64,000 nucleotides of DNA from Diaporthe sp. PMI_573. Lineage: Eukaryota; Ascomycota; Sordariomycetes; Diaporthales; Diaporthaceae. The notes beneath the pieces were generated by a model that saw only the letters and a list, made by a program, of their open reading frames with translations, had not been told where the DNA came from and searched no databases. The translations under genes and the position numbers were made by a program. This document shows, one piece after another, positions 43,320 to 55,056 of this stretch (position 1 is the first letter of the stretch; each line of letters begins with the position of its first letter). The stretch is taken from contig JAJTUP010000014.1 of the NCBI GenBank assembly GCA_021399435.1, positions 1,116,001 to 1,180,000 of the forward strand, written 5' to 3'.

Positions 43320-46179
43320 ACTGTCTTCACTTGGCGGTCGGGGCTTTAGGACTCGTGCTGCAGCCATGGGAACTTGGGAAATGATATTGGACTGGAGATT
43401 CCTTGTGGCTTGGTAGCCTGTGATCTTTCTTGGCTTTACTTCCCTCGATGCCGGACGGTTGTGTGTGAACATGTAGTGCTCATACGTGGTATTGTTGACT
43501 AGTGCATAAAACGATTGAAAACACCAAGGCAAATTCCTTGTAACTGTAGCCTCCTCGTGCGAATGTATGCCTCTAATATGTGTGACAGACTGAGACTGAG
43601 AGCACTCAGTCGTCTTTCGTTGGAAATTCACGTGTCGACGTTTAACCAGTGTACATTGTTTAAAACTTACTTACAGCATCCTGCACAAGATAGCTTGTTT
43701 TGTTTTTTTTTAAAAAAAAAATATAAAATTCTCATAACCTGCGCTTCTGCTATTCTGGCTTTCTATATTTACCAATCAGTCTCGGCGAATACCACACGTA
43801 GCTCGGGGCGCCCTACTCCCGACGAACAGGGGACTGAACTATGAGCCTTTCATAGATCAACTCTACTAATTAGCATATAGGAAGGTTTCTGCTGTGAAAA
43901 AATGTTCAGAGGGTCGAGGTACGGCTGTGGATATTCAAGGTAGTCTTCAGGTGTCATCTGCCATCTTGTCCCAGGGCCGCTGGAAGAGGCACCGTCCCCA
44001 ATTTTCTTTACTTACTACTCAATATCCACACACATCTGGATCATCCGAGAATTTATCTCTCGCGCTTCTCAATTTTCCGCCAACTGCAAGGCAGTTCAAC
44101 TTCCAGCAGCTGCCAAAGCTGCAGACATTGGCTTAAACATAGCGATCTGCAGTTGATCTGCCCCTCGGCCCCCCTCGGTATCTTCCGACCTAGGTCCGGC
44201 CCATGAGGACAATCGCTTGGGTCGGCCGCGGAGCCCAGATTGTAACGGAGACGGCGGACGCAATATCTCAGGTTGGCAGAACAGCCTGGACAAAGAACAA
44301 GAATGGGGCATGGCAGACTCCATCGGCCGGATCATGCTTGGCCGACCGTTTCTTTACGAGGTGATCTTTGCCTTGTGCGGTATAACCTCCGGGATCTTGA
44401 CAGTCTGGGTACATTCGAGATGGCGTCTACTCGCACCCCTTTTTACGTCCCTGCCCACCGGCCTTCAACATCCTTTCAATCTAGCCAAACTATAGATTAT
44501 CGTTGCCATTTGTGAAATCCACTCATTTTTGATAAGCCAATCTTTGAGTGACATTTTTTCGGAAAGAAATCCCTCAGAATGAAGACCAAATAGAAACGCT
44601 AGAGTTGCGAGAAGGATATGCTTGATCGCTATTTGACCGTAAACCAGCCGCCATTAACGACCATAGCAACAAGCAATGTGGCACAGCTTTGGATGAGGTG
44701 CCGTATGCGCTAGGGCTTCAAAACACAAATTATGCAGCGATTTCTCCGTGACAGCCCAAGAATTGTATTTTTACATGAATCGAAGCACCAACAATCACAT
44801 CTTCTCGGCTGGTCGGCACGCATGCCTGGCATGTGGTCAACGCAATAGGCATACGCAGGGCAGACGATGCCAAGTCTCTTGGCGGTGCTACTGTCAGGGG
44901 TAACATGGGCAGCATGGCCTGCAATCAATGCGTGTCGATCGCCCGGGAGAGACTCCACTGATGTACCCGCGCCAAAGCTTGTGTGGACTTTCGGTGCTGA
45001 GAGATTGCATGCAGTAAAGTATAATCTGAGAGTTGTAGACAGCATCAATGACTTTGTTTCCCATATCAAAACTCGCCAAACAATACTCACTCAGGGTAGA
45101 TCATATACCGACGTAGCCGATGAACATTTCTAGATTCCCAATATCACTTGTGGGCCCACTGTTGCCATCTGATCCCCACAAGCCGGTGGAGATATCCGAT
45201 TGGAAAAAGTTGCTGTCTCGGGTTTCAAGAGGCAGGCTGTGCCGATCAGCATGCTGGTTACCCAAAAGGCGCCAGTGCCCATAATGGAATAGTCACGGCA
45301 CTGGTGGAAGTTCTCAGGCCATTCTTCCAGCCCTGCGAATCTCCGAGATCACGTCCCCAGCACACCAGGAGGGGGACCGCTGACGTGGACGCGTGGAATA
45401 AACAGTCGTGAGCCCACAATCCAACCCCCTGGGGCTGGCCAGAAATGCAGGCATCTTGGCTGAGGGATGTGGCGCAAACCTGTTGATTTCCACGGTGAGG
45501 GTGTCAATGTACCCAGTCTTTCAATCTATATTTCCATTATTTGCTCCAGCAGACTCATCTCAAGATGCTTCTCCTTTCCGATTATTTCAGTGAGCCACCG
45601 TTGATGGTGAGCCCCTGAAGAAGATGTAACCGTAGTAAACGTAAATGCCACCAAGAGACTGTGACGATGGCTTTTGGTGTCAGCCACCTTAGGATAATCA
45701 CTGAAGGGGATGATGCTCTTCTGACAGGAGACGGTACGCATTGGTAGTTGCCGGCTGCAAAGCTCCATCCAGTCTCACGCCCTGGAAGGCCTCGGTATAG
45801 GATTCCCCACTGCATACGTAACGATCCTGCCATCCAAATTCTCCCGACGCCAAGGTGGTTTCCGTCCGATCAGGGGTCGAAAGCGGCAGGCCAAACACCA
45901 ACACCGAGGTTTTGTGGGGACATGCAGACCCATCACAGAATGTTTCCATGCAAGGCACTCATTCTGTTTCAACCCAGATTGGATTGATGGGGATGATGGC
46001 GGAGACGGATCCTACAGATTCTTACTTATATGGCTTGCCCAGCTGCACTCCGGAAAGATCGTCTCTGATCATCATTCATCACGCCTCGCAGGTTTTCGAG
46101 TAACTTCTTCGTCGTTGTTGCAGCCGTTCTTTTTCTGGGTCTCCCAATACACTCTTTTCACACTCCACATATCATCAAC
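43320..46179. other. 2.9 kb gene-poor interval
   Basis: No supported gene. 43698-43730 is an A/T block (T-run then A-run). Frames at 44217-44495 (+) and 45698-45958 (-) have somewhat coding-like composition but no family match and no splice partners that make a longer protein. The last 100 bases form the pectin-lyase leader. Confidence 0.4.
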
Positions 46180-47440
46180 ATGCACTCCGCACCCATTATT
46201 GCTGCGGGCTTTGCTGCCCTGGCGCAGGCCGCCACACCAACCGTCTCCGGAACTCCTGAGGGTTTCGCTGCCTCGGTCACTGGCGGTGGTGATGCCGCTG
46301 CGGTTACCCCTTCCACGACTGATGAGCTGTAAGTGCTGTGCAACTTCGATCGGTGTGTTGTCTCATGGTGCTGACTATGCGACCAGTGTCTCGTACCTGA
46401 CCGACGACGAGGCTCGCGTCATTGTTCTGACCAAGACCTTCGACTTCACCGGAACCGAGGGCACCACAACCGAGTCTGGATGTGCTCCCTGGGGAACTGG
46501 CTCCGCTTGCCAGCAGGCCATCAACAAGAACGACTGGTGCACCAATTACCAGGCCGATGCCCCTACCGTCCAAGTCAGCTACGACAACGCCGGTCTGAAC
46601 CCCATCGAGGTTACTTCGGACAAGACCATCCTCGGCTCTGGCACCTCCGGAGTCATCAAGGGCAAGGGTCTCCGCATGGCCAACGGTGTGCAGAACGTCA
46701 TCATTCAGAACATCCGCATCACAGAGCTCAACCCTCAGTATGTATGGGGAGGAGACGCTATCACCCTGGCCGGCACCGACCTGATCTGGATCGACCACGT
46801 CACCACCGACAAGATCGGCCGCCAGCATATTGTCCTAGGAGAATCGGCCTCGGGCCGCGTGAGCATCACGAACAGCAATATCGACGGCGAAAGCGATTAC
46901 TCCGCAACCTGTGATGGCTACCATTATTGGAATCTGTACTTCACCGGCTCAGACGACCAAATCACCTTCAAGAACAATTACGTGCACCACTTCTCCGGCC
47001 GTGCCCCCAAGCTCGGAGGCAGCACCGTCCTGCACGCCGTCAACAACTACGTGAGTCCAACCCAACAAGCTCTTTAAACCCACCTGGCCAAAGCTAACAA
47101 ACCCCTCTCCCAGTGGCACGAGTCCAGCGGCCACGGCTTCGAGATCAGTGATGGCGCCTACGTCCTGGCTGAGGGTAACGTCTTCGGTGACGTCTCCACC
47201 ATCTACGAGGACGGCGATGCCACCACCGCCTACGTCGTCAACGACTCCTCCATGGAGTCCGCCTGCTCCAGCGCCCTCGGCCGCAACTGCGTCTCGAACA
47301 GCTACGACAACTCTGGCGACTTCGCCATGACCGACAGCTCTGTCCTCGACAAGTTCAGCGGCGCCGACGGAATCGCCGAGGCTGGCGAGGTCTCTTCCGT
47401 CACCGGCCTGTCCAGCTCTGCTGGTTACGGTACCCTGTAA
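46180..47440 (+). CDS. Secreted pectin lyase (PL1)
   Basis: Three exons, 46180-46328, 46387-47050 and 47114-47440, with 58- and 63-nt introns, give 379 residues, the usual length of fungal pectin lyases. Signal peptide [17 protein letters not shown]. The parallel beta-helix enzyme shows the family's motifs: [72 protein letters not shown] with the catalytic-region Arg, and [26 protein letters not shown] features favour pectin lyase over pectate lyase: it cleaves methylated homogalacturonan by beta-elimination without calcium. It should act with the GH93 enzyme on plant pectin. Confidence 0.93.
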
Positions 47441-47940
47441 AGTGGTATCGCTGCTTCTTTACAAAGGCACTAGGATGTGAGATGGCCTCTCGGAGGTGGA
47501 TAATTAAGCTTCGAACGTACATAGCATTTTAGCCTCTTGACATATAACTCAAACGGGGACATAGCAAATTTGACTGCTTCAACAAAGCCTGTTACAATTC
47601 CTTCCCTTAGATTCTGATGGAATCCCCCATACTGCTCATCCATGACCCGCCTTACCATGCTCATTGTGATTTGCTCCTCTACCAATTTGAAGGACTCCCC
47701 GTGCATGCCATACTGTGCTTTGGTGGGCTGCAGAGAGGGTCGCTATGGCCTTTATTTCCCTATTTGAATACTTCTTCTCCAAGACCGACTATCAATGTGT
47801 TCACAAAATAATCATACCTCCTCTTCGAAGCTACCAATTAATAATTTGATACCTTTCTGGGGGAGATGGTCACAGAGCGGAAATAGTTACGGAGCAAAAA
47901 GGCGGCCATAGAGTGGTCACAGAGAGGTTGGTGGTATATA

Positions 47941-47997
47941 CCTCCTACCCTCCTACCTCCCTCCCACCTCCCTTCCTCCCTTCCTCCCTTCCTCTTT
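47941..47997. repeat. Homopyrimidine tract, G-quadruplex-capable on the minus strand
   Basis: Almost pure C/T, with repeated CCCTTCCT units (CTCCCTTCCTCCCTTCCTCC). The complementary strand has at least four GGG runs separated by 3-6 nt (GGGAGGAAGGGAGGAAGGG), which fits a quadruplex motif; the mirror symmetry also allows triplex DNA. Confidence 0.6.
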
Positions 47998-48754
47998 AAG
48001 AATGCCAAATTCCTCCCTTTAGCCTTGATTAAAGTTAGAGATTTAGATTTAGAACTGATTAGTTCTCAATGAAGAAGCTAAAACTCAAAAATAGACCAGT
48101 AGAGAGAAAAAGGAAGACATTATTTTTTAGCCAGCTAACACTCTAAAGCAGGAAAGCTACTTAATAGGATTCTAGAAGGATCTTCTTCAAGTAAAGATAG
48201 CCACCTAAAAAGTCTGTTTTCTACGCAGAATATAATTTATGAACGTCTTTACCCTCAAAGTCTAGTTTCTAACTCCTAGGTATTAATTTTGGTCTTATAA
48301 CCTGTATCAAATTGAACGTTGGATTGAGAAGAACTTCATGGTGACCATTTTGGGTACTGAAAGGGGACCTTGAAGTGAGAAAATGGACCTGGAAGCCCTT
48401 GGTCTTCATAGTGGCCTCCTCTGCGGGCCACCCATGCATGGTGTGGTGACAACTGATTTCCTGTCTCAGTTTGCTTCTAGATCCTTCACATTATGTCGTG
48501 GAGCACTTCCTGAGCTCACACTCAAGAGTAAGAACGAGCGTTGTTCACTTGCTTATGAGCAGCAATGTACTAACTAACTGCTGTCGTGAAAGCCCGAACT
48601 GACTCGGATGCTGGTCGAACATCACTTGCTTCAAGTATCCACCGAAAGTCTATCTCAACGATCGGCCAGATCTGCCGAGAGCTTACGGCTGGGCGATTCA
48701 GTGTGTGCCCTACCAAAAGAAACGATTTTTATCTCCGCTGTCGCAGGTTGCTTT

Positions 48755-48890
48755 TCTTTAACCACCCCTTAAAAGTTAACCTCCTCAGGCTTAGCCTCCT
48801 AAGGGTTGAACTCCTATGAAATAATTTCCTAGGAACAAGTCTGAAATTGACCTCCTGTGGGATAAGTAATTACAACATACTCAACAAATG
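48755..48890 (-). repeat. Degenerate 15-bp repeat relic, copy E (inverted)
   Basis: Read on the minus strand: TTATCCCACAGGAG, GTCAATTTCAGACTT, then shortened units, TTCAACCCTTAGGAG, GCTAAGCCTGAGGAG and GTTAACTTTTAAGGG. The period of 15, with 12-14-nt variants, and the A-G-G-A-G end match copies A-D. It is the only copy in the opposite orientation. Confidence 0.6.
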
Positions 48891-49061
48891 TCTTGTAGAA
48901 TCAACTTTTACGGGATACTGAAATAATCTTCTTTGGGAGGTTGGCCCATGGCTTGATTTGCTGTAGGCTCACTGAGATGAAGCGCAGATCTGGTGCTTTG
49001 GAGCAGTGAGTGCGCTCCACTTGTAATTAAACATCCCAGCCTTGAGGCTACTGGGTCCTGG

Positions 49062-49081
49062 CACACACACACACACACACA
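49062..49081. repeat. (CA)10 microsatellite
   Basis: Ten perfect CA units in non-coding DNA. Confidence 0.9.
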
Positions 49082-49631
49082 ACCACCTTGCATTGAACAC
49101 AACAGATCTGACATCTGGATACATGCAACTCTGACCTACGCGTGCTGATACTTTCGCTTTAGAATGACACTCGAAAGCATCGTTCAATCCTAATTCTTCC
49201 GCTCCTGAGTAGTACCCGCCTTTCTGTCCCCGATCGTCCCGTCTCACGCCTGCAATCATCGCCAGCGGCTGGCGTCTGCCTGTCCTGTCTTTGCAAGCGA
49301 CATTCAACCTCGCAAAGCTACATTTCAACCATCTAAGATCCTTCGCCGCCACCCAAACTTGGCTGAGGCGCGACACAGCAGGTTGATTAGCTCAACTGTG
49401 ATCGATCCTCCACGTGGCTGTGTCAACAAACTTTCCTAAACACGCATCCATCAAACCTCGGCTTTCTATGGGCCTCGTATACCAGTTTGTGAGTACGAAA
49501 CACTGAAAGAAATGGTTCTTGGGGAGCGTTGATTCTGATTCCTTCCAATGGCTTGAAGCTGAGGCATTGCTCAGATTTACAATGTTCCAACCCCTCGTAC
49601 CAATGAAGTTGCGTCGACAAAACTGAAGAGA

Positions 49632-52286
49632 ATGGACCCGTCCAAAAGGAAATGCGTTTGGTCGAACAGCACAGCAGAGAAGTCTGAAACACTGATCTCT
49701 GGCGAAGAACGCCTTCATTACTCTCAACCCTTCGACATGGCCAGCAAGGAGATTCCACACATCAGCAAACGTGCAAAGCTTGCTAAAAAACGCTACTCTG
49801 ATGAGTTTGGAGACGCAGCCTGGAGTCAGACAAAATCAGCTCTCACCCCCGCTGAAATCAGGCGCCAAGCGATTCAGCAACAGCGCAGACAAAGTGAACA
49901 TGACCTCGTAGTCTTGGACGAAGAGATCGACACGGCTTGGGAGGGAGTCTCAAAGGGCACAGGTTCACAAAAGATTGCTTGTATACGACAGCTCGAGGAT
50001 GCCTACGAGAAGCAGGACGAGATCAAGTCCACGCTTGGATCCATGGCCGCCATGGATCCAAGTTCCGCCTCGAAACATCGGAAAGCTGGGTCTGCATCAT
50101 CATCAAAGATTAAAATGGAACACAATGTGTCTCAAACTGCGCACTATGTGTCCAATTCGCTGAACGCAACAGATCAAATCGCTCGTCACAGCGAGGAAGC
50201 CAAGAATCGCATTGCGTCGGGTCTTCCTCCCGCGAGAGCAACATCAAGTCTGAATTTCACAAGTCATATTCCACGTCCACAGCGGATGTTTTCAATGTCC
50301 AACCCCTTTCAGAAAACATCCTCCTCTGCGAACGGAGAGACGCGAGCTGAGTCCGTCCATTCACTGCCCAGGTAAGCTTCCACGATTCAGACAGAAGTTT
50401 TCTCATTATTATGAGAACCATATCAGTCAATCAAAACGCGGGATTCGGACTCTCAGAAGAATAATTCCACCAACAAAACCAAGTAACTAACGTGTAAAGG
50501 CTCAGCGAAGCGCTCAGGAACCACCCCAGAAAGAGAAGTGAAATATCCGAGGAGTCGGAAGGTCTTGACGAGGGTCTATCTGGGCTACCACGCTCTCGTA
50601 TGAGACTCAACACGGGCATGAAGAAATACAGTCTCTCCAATGGAAGCAAGACTGCAAGTCAGTCCGAGGCAACGCAAGCTACGGTTGAAGAAACAACGGC
50701 AGATATGGCGAAGGAGAAGTTGGAGGTGACAATACCTGCTGATACGGACATGGCAACCGATCTTCGGGAATACTCCCAGTGGCCAGGTCAGTATCCCGCC
50801 AGTGTATTCGCTAGTCTTGGTCTGACCATTCTGTACAGATAATTCAGGAGCCTTGGCGAGCACTCAAGGCTGCCTCCTTCCCGCAAAGTACGACTTCTCA
50901 GGCATTCTGGGCTTCGAATGGATTTGCCCTGTGCGGTCGTGCCGAAGATGTTTCCAGAGCCTCAAGAAACTCGGCGGTCATTTCGTGCGTTTCCCTGACC
51001 ACCACCTCGCCGTGAGCGTTGAAACAATGGCTAATCCATCACAGTCTTCACACTATTCTTGTCTACTCAACGACAACTGCGACGGCACATTCACAATTGT
51101 GGGAAAGTACACTCAGTCGAAGAACGGGAAGAGCCGTCCTGCTCTAGTCAAATCCAAGAATCATTTGCCCAACGAGCGAATGCTGCAACCCCAGCCTCCA
51201 GCAACATGGGTTACTGTTCAGCAACGGAAGCGATTTGCGGAGGGCCTGAAGAAGGCTCGCTCACGTACTTCGCCAGACCCATGTGGATTGAAGACTGTGG
51301 ACGAGATGATGCTGGACTCTGCCGTCGTGGATATTTCCTCTGACGACACCTCGGAGGCTTCCGAGTCCAGTGAGCTCCCACAGATGCCCTCATCGCTGGG
51401 AACCCAAAAACGTTTCACCGAGTCAGTGGCATCCTCTAGTGATGAGACCTGGAATGATTCATCATCATCGCCTGGATCGGATGGAGAAATCACGAATCAC
51501 TTCAAGGGTCCCAACCGAAGACGTAACAGGGTCAAACATGAAGAAGCACACTATTCGCGACATGGTGCTACACAAGAGAATTGGGGCATGATCAGAAAAT
51601 ACTTCGGCATCAGAAAATATGACCCGCCCGAGACAGGCCATTTCGCCGCTCTCCTCGCAACCCCTCGCAGCCGCGACATTGTCTTAAGGCCGGGCATGAG
51701 ATTTATTGCAGATGGCTCAAAGATTGAACTTCTCATAGTCCACATGACCGGAAAGGAGCCTCCTGTGCCATGCAAATCTTGCGCTCTGGGCCGCGGCCCT
51801 TTCAAGGATTGCGTCGCAATCAATAAGGAAGCAGCAGGTGATATCACGAACGGAATCCTATGCTGCACGAACTGCGCATGTAGCCGGAATCTAGGACAAA
51901 GTTGCAACTTGAAAGACCTATGTCACCAGCCAGCGGCTCGACCCATTGACACCCAGCGCAAGCAACGCCAGGGGATTTCGGCTCCTGAATCGAGAGAGCA
52001 ATCCGGCCTGGGCAGTATCAGCTCGCGAGTTACCAAGGTTGACGGCTGCTTTACATTCGCGGTCCATGTGCTCCAGGTGGACAGCTCTCTTGATCTCGAC
52101 GCAGAACCTGTGAGGGCCCGTCTCTGTTCGGTGGCGGCGGGCAAGGTCCTGGTGGAGATGGAAGGAATCATGCCTTTCATGATTGGTCCTCATGGTATGT
52201 TCAAGCTGATACCAGACATGAGCGCACAGGTCTCGAACGCCTCGGAAGCCGAGGCTGTTCTTCATGTATCCACTTTGAAGAGTTGA
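49632..52286 (+). CDS. DUF3716 protein with zinc-finger-like motif and CENP-C-like cupin end
   Basis: Exons 49632-50371, 50500-50786 and 50839-52286 give 824 residues. The N-terminal ~340 are charged and probably disordered, with basic patches (SKRAKLAKKR) suited to nuclear entry. A C2H2-like motif lies at ~372-398 (ICPVRSCRRCF...GGHFVRFPDHH). An acidic Ser-rich region follows. DUF3716 is at ~654-698: PCKSCALGRGPFKDC and CCTNCACSRNLGQSC, eight or more Cys that may hold zinc. Residues ~742-821 (CSVAAGKVLVEMEG, FMIGPHGMFKLIPDMSAQVS, EAVLHV) resemble the cupin fold at the C-terminus of Mif2/CENP-C. The likely role is chromatin-linked (inference); the cupin assignment is by pattern only. Confidence 0.8.
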
Positions 52287-52889
52287 GCATTTCTCTGTCT
52301 CGCCCTGCAGACATCGCCTGTGAGGCTGACCCAGGCGATCATATCTTGTGTCTCAAAGACAGTCCGGCAACGAGCGGATAGGGGCAGTTCTTTGGAATTC
52401 AATATTACGGTAGTTCTGATTGTACTAGGTAGATTGATTACGTCTCGCTGAGAAAGCTTCGTCACACCGAGGCGTAGTATGCACCCCAACCCGAGGTAGC
52501 CTTCAATGTCCAATTCTTCTTCCTCGACCACTAAAGGAATCCAGCATTTGGCGACGCCATTAACTACCAAACATGCTTATCTTCTGTATCTGCCCTCTAA
52601 ACGCCGCGAAAAGCAGTTACACAAAGCTTACCGGTGAGTACTAATGCGGTGCTCAGCCGCAGTTGCTAGACCGCCACGCCAGGTCTCGCTGTGACTCACT
52701 AATACTGCGCTACGCTCTCGGCACGCATTGGAGGGGATGCAGCCACCTAAAGCACCTACCTAGACGGTGTAAGACCCTGCGGGCAAATGTGCAGATAAAC
52801 AAGCTCAAGCCTCAGCATTCCGTCCTCCCCACGCCCGTCGCCTCCTTCTCTCTCCTAATCCAGACCAGAACTGCCACACACCACCCAAC
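52287..52889. other. Intergenic spacer
   Basis: No gene. A CT-rich stretch (CCTCCTTCTCTCTCC, ~52840) just before 52890 looks like a fungal core-promoter/leader element. Confidence 0.45.
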
Positions 52890-53543
52890 ATGGCAAGTAA
52901 TCTAGCAGCGGCCTTCCAGTCCGAGAGGCTGGTCTACACGGCCATCCCAGACACGGACGAGATCAAAGACTGGTTCTACGAGCGCTTCGAGAACGACCCC
53001 GTGGGACGCGCCTACGCCGACTCGAGCCTCCTCCGGCCGCAGACCAAGGCCCGCAGCGACGAGATCCTCGCCGACATCCGCAAGGACCTCCTGGGCGTTC
53101 TAATCTGCCTGCCGCCCAAGACTTCCGAGCAGCCTGCAGACCATGCGGAGAAGGGTCCGTCAGCCGACAGCAGCGCCAAGCCCAAGCCAACACCCATCGG
53201 GGTGCTGCATCTCGACGATGAGAGCGGCTCCATGTACCGCCACCACCACCGGCTCTCCGTCATGAGCGTATCCGTCATATCTGAGTACCGCGACAAGGGG
53301 TACGGCTCCGAGGCTATCAACTGGGCGCTTGACTGGGCGTTCACGAGGGCCAACCTGCACGCCGTCAGCCTGGGGTGCCTCGAATTCAACGAGCGGGGGA
53401 AGCACTTGTATGAGAAGCTGGGGTTCGTCCCTGAGGGGCGCTTCAGGAAATGTCACTGGCATGAGAGGAAGTGGTGGGATGTGTTGCTGTACTCCATGTT
53501 GGAGGAGGAGTGGCTTGAGCTGAGGAGCAAGGATAACTTGTGA
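52890..53543 (+). CDS. GNAT-family N-acetyltransferase (RimJ/RimL type)
   Basis: Single exon, 217 residues. The GNAT core appears as SVMSVSVISEYRDKGYGSEA, with the acetyl-CoA loop R-x-K-G-Y-G, then INWALDWAF and a C-terminal strand pattern typical of RimJ/RimL-like enzymes (ERGKHLYEKLGFVPEGRFRK). A variable loop at ~75-100 (Lys/Pro/Ser-rich) is inserted before the core. No targeting signal, so cytosolic. The acceptor amine (protein N-terminus, small molecule or antibiotic) cannot be told. It lies between a nuclear protein and an SDR with no clear operational link. Confidence 0.88.
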   Translation: MASNLAAAFQSERLVYTAIPDTDEIKDWFYERFENDPVGRAYADSSLLRPQTKARSDEILADIRKDLLGVLICLPPKTSEQPADHAEKGPSADSSAKPKPTPIGVLHLDDESGSMYRHHHRLSVMSVSVISEYRDKGYGSEAINWALDWAFTRANLHAVSLGCLEFNERGKHLYEKLGFVPEGRFRKCHWHERKWWDVLLYSMLEEEWLELRSKDNL

Positions 53544-53862
53544 ATTCCTGATCAAAAGTCATCGCGATGCTCAAGGAGCGACACGTTAGAATCTAAGACA
53601 TGGTTAAGATAGATCGTGTGGTCTGTATCCCGATCAACTCAACGCGACATTCATGGGTACCTAGGTCCGTAGTAACTTGGAGGCGGCCGCTCCATGGTTA
53701 TGACCGTTTCTCCCGTTAGTCGTACTTTGCTTAAGTCCGCCCACTAATACCGAGAGCGGAACGTAAAACCCACTGGCTCTTCAGTTTCTCATCCTGAACG
53801 CATAGGACGTCTCTCAAATTCATGTCGGTCAGCCAGAATCCAATTTTCAACTGGATCTTAGA
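53544..53862. other. Short intergenic region
   Basis: 319 bp between the GNAT and SDR genes, same orientation; promoter of the SDR. Nothing else recognised. Confidence 0.5.
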
Positions 53863-54830
53863 ATGACTTCGTCGACAATCGCCATGGACAACTTCAACTT
53901 CAACTTCACCACACCCGCGCGGCCCCTAACATGGCTCATAACAGGCTGCTCCTCAGGCTTCGGCCTCGCCATCGCGCGGCACGCCCAGGCCAACGGGCAC
54001 AAGGTAATCGCGACGTCACGCAACCCATCCAAGACCCCAGACCTGGTGCGTGAGATCGAGTCCAACGGCGGGCGGTGGCTGCCGCTCGACCTCGACGACC
54101 GGGATAGCACCAAGGTGATCAACTACCTAGAAGCAGAGGGTGTCGCGATCGATGTGCTCGTCAACAACGCGGGCTTTGCCCTGCTCCATGCCGCCGAGTT
54201 CATCACCGACGACGAGGCGCGCGCGCAGTTCGAGACGGTCTTCTTCGGGCCGTACCGCTTGACTAGGGCTGTCCTGCCACACATGCGCAAACGGAGATTT
54301 GGAATAATTGTCAATATTAGCACCGGGGCAAGCTTGGAGGGGCGGGAGAGCATGGGGATTTATGCTGCATCGAAGGCTGCTTTTGATGGTACGAAGCACT
54401 GTTCCCATTAGCATCAATTTGAAGAGACTGACGTCGGACTGCAGGGCTCACCAAGGTTCTCGCCAAAGAAGTCGCAGAGTTTAACGTACGGACGCTCACT
54501 GTATATCTTGGAGGCTTCAACACTTCTTTTGCTTCGTCCCTAGGGACTGGCAAAGAGCCGCTGTCAGATGATTATGACGGGTCAGCTGTGGCCAGAGTAT
54601 TGGATTTCATGCATGGAGGCAAGTATGTTGCCGATGGGGACACTTCGAAGGGGGCTAAAGTTGTCTACGATGTGGTCACGGGCGAGGGGATTGGAGCAGA
54701 CAAGGAGAAGGAATTGAACCTTCCCCTAGGTCGAGATATGGAGGCTCGTGTCAAGCTTGTCCGGGATCGCATGGATCACTGCTGGGAGGTATTTGGCGAT
54801 GCTGCTACCAACGTATATATCGAGTCTTAG
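53863..54830 (+). CDS. Short-chain dehydrogenase/reductase
   Basis: Two exons, 53863-54388 and 54445-54830 (56-nt intron), give 303 residues; a second ATG at 53884 could also serve. Classical SDR motifs: cofactor loop TGCSSGFG, structural NNAG, the catalytic Ser in NISTG and YAASK as Y-x3-K. An Arg in ATSRNPSK after the second strand favours NADP(H). The C-terminal half (GGFNTSFASSLG, EPLSDDYDGSAV) is like fungal SDRs related to 17-beta-hydroxysteroid-type and versicolorin-type enzymes. Substrate unknown. It is convergent with the 2EXR gene, 226 bp away. Confidence 0.9.
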
Positions 54831-55056
54831 AATCGAACGCTGGCCTGAGGGACATGGCAAAGTCAAATGCTGAGTACTTTTGTACTCCATCTCTGTTTTG
54901 GTAAAATTGCACAATTGTTTTCTAGAAACAGTAAATATGTATCTCGATCTACCTCGAAAGCTGTCACTGTTTCAAAGCGTAGCAGTTGCAAAATTGCAGA
55001 AATCAACGGAATCCGCTTAGCAAGCTTCCTGGATGTCTCGGTCATCAAGTAGGACA

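Larger units (their letters stand above)
47441..49631. other. Gene-poor, AT-rich and repeat-rich interval
   Basis: Contains a homopyrimidine tract (47941-47997), AT-rich decayed sequence (48000-48300, many TA steps and stops), repeat relic E (48755-48890) and a CA microsatellite (49062-49081). No gene is supported. It resembles decayed repetitive DNA between the pectin lyase and the DUF3716 gene. Confidence 0.55.
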
